A DNA stretch of 5,233 bases. Source: Nitrospiraceae bacterium (lineage in GTDB: Bacteria; Nitrospirota; UBA9217). Location: the NCBI GenBank assembly GCA_003454665.1, contig DMKB01000343.1, positions 1-5,233 on the forward strand. The letters run 5' to 3'. The position numbers and the translations under genes are program-made. Below are positions 4,632-5,233 of the stretch, one piece after another (the stretch's first letter is position 1; each line of letters starts with the position of its first letter). Below the pieces are notes generated by a model that saw only the letters and a program-made list of their open reading frames with translations, made no database searches and was not told where the DNA came from.

Positions 4632-5233
4632 ATGAACGTATTGATCATCGGCGGAGGGGGCAGGGAACATGCACTGGCCTGGAAAATCTCCCAGAGCCCG
4701 CGGGTCAGCAAGATTTATGCTGCACCGGGTAATGCGGGAATCGCCCGGCTCGCGGAGTGCATTCCGATCAAGGCCGATGATATTGCCGGACAGCGTGCCT
4801 TCGCCAAGGACCACGGAATCGACCTCACGATCGTGGGACCGGAAGCGCCCCTCTCCAGGGGAATCGTTGATGAATTCTCAGCTGCAGGCCTGCGGGTATT
4901 CGGACCGACGAAGAAGGCAGCGGAACTCGAAGCGAGCAAGACGTTTGCAAAAGACCTCATGAAAAAATATAACATTCCGACTGCTGCCTATGAGGTATTT
5001 ACCGAGTTGGCCCCGGCAGCGGAGTACGTTCGCAAGCAGGGCGCGCCGATCGTGGTGAAGGCGGACGGGCTGGCTGCCGGCAAGGGTGTTATTGTTGCTG
5101 AAACCGTCGGCATCGCGATTGAAGCTCTGGAAACGATCATGTCCCGAAAGGCCTTCGGGAACGCTGGTGACCGGGTCGTGATAGAAGAATGCCTCGTGGG
5201 AGAAGAGGCTTCGTTCATGGCCTTTACGGATGG
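4632..5233 (+). CDS. purD: Phosphoribosylamine--glycine ligase (GARS), N-terminal 200 residues, runs off window
   Basis: PurD catalyses the second step of purine synthesis, joining glycine to phosphoribosylamine with ATP to form GAR in the cytoplasm. The frame is open from the ATG at 4632 to the last base, so the 3' half is outside. The N-terminal domain opens with MNVLIIGGGGREHALAWK and has APGNAG and TIVGPEAPLSRGIVDEF. FGPTKKAAELEASKTFAKD and the ATP-grasp segment PIVVKADGLAAGKGVIVA (Lys143 in KADG) follow, all typical of PurD. About 420-430 residues are usual, so a little under half is visible. Nothing looks broken. No other pur gene is adjacent in the window; a PurE or PurH partner may lie downstream. 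Confidence 0.97.
   Translation, partial: MNVLIIGGGGREHALAWKISQSPRVSKIYAAPGNAGIARLAECIPIKADDIAGQRAFAKDHGIDLTIVGPEAPLSRGIVDEFSAAGLRVFGPTKKAAELEASKTFAKDLMKKYNIPTAAYEVFTELAPAAEYVRKQGAPIVVKADGLAAGKGVIVAETVGIAIEALETIMSRKAFGNAGDRVVIEECLVGEEASFMAFTD

Noticed and set aside
4479..4814. Reverse-strand ORF spanning the larE end and purD start
   Set aside because: It overlaps two secure plus-strand genes and has no recognisable motif.

Overview
The window looks like chromosomal DNA of a mid-to-high-GC, probably anaerobic bacterium of the Desulfobacterota / Desulfuromonadota / Nitrospirota kind. This is inferred from gene content (RNase PH, IclR regulator, YARHG-domain exported protein, three-cysteine LarE, PurD), from an apparent selenoprotein, and from intergenic CACGAAG- and CGCAAAG-type repeats that I associate with such genomes. 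No gene settles the taxon. All convincing genes are on the + strand.

Layout: (1) 2-430, 3' part of rph (RNase PH). (2) 431-705, an intergenic stretch with a doubtful small membrane-protein remnant (447-686), then a clear sigma70-type promoter and a palindrome over the expected transcription start. (3) 706-1113, the most interesting locus: a secreted single-domain rhodanese whose frame is crossed by a UGA at 985-987. The same frame continues through the rest of the rhodanese fold to TAG at 1111-1113. The UGA sits where many homologues carry the second cysteine of a CX4C active-site motif. Just after it, 991-1022 folds into a hairpin with a GG-starting apical loop 20 nt from the UGA, as expected of a bacterial SECIS element. 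I annotate one 135-residue selenoprotein (Sec94), not a truncated 93-residue protein. (4) 1241-2038, an IclR-family regulator with a good Shine-Dalgarno and an upstream inverted repeat whose TAAAAC half-site also occurs at the rhodanese promoter. (5) 2039-2431, a gene-free stretch with a roughly 200-bp inverted-repeat element and a triple 8-bp repeat. (6) 2432-3661, an exported lysine-rich protein with a TPR-like segment and a C-terminal YARHG domain. (7) 3733-4557, larE, behind a strong promoter placed so close to the ATG that the mRNA is probably leaderless. (8) 4632-5233, 5' part of purD, running off the window.

The genes do not form one operon. rph and purD are housekeeping genes and larE has its own promoter. 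The rhodanese and the iclR gene are adjacent, co-oriented and share a possible operator half-site, so IclR control of the selenoprotein is a reasonable but unproven idea. The biology of note is sulfur/selenium handling: a periplasmic Cys/Sec rhodanese and, separately, a sulfur-transferring LarE of the iron-sulfur type.
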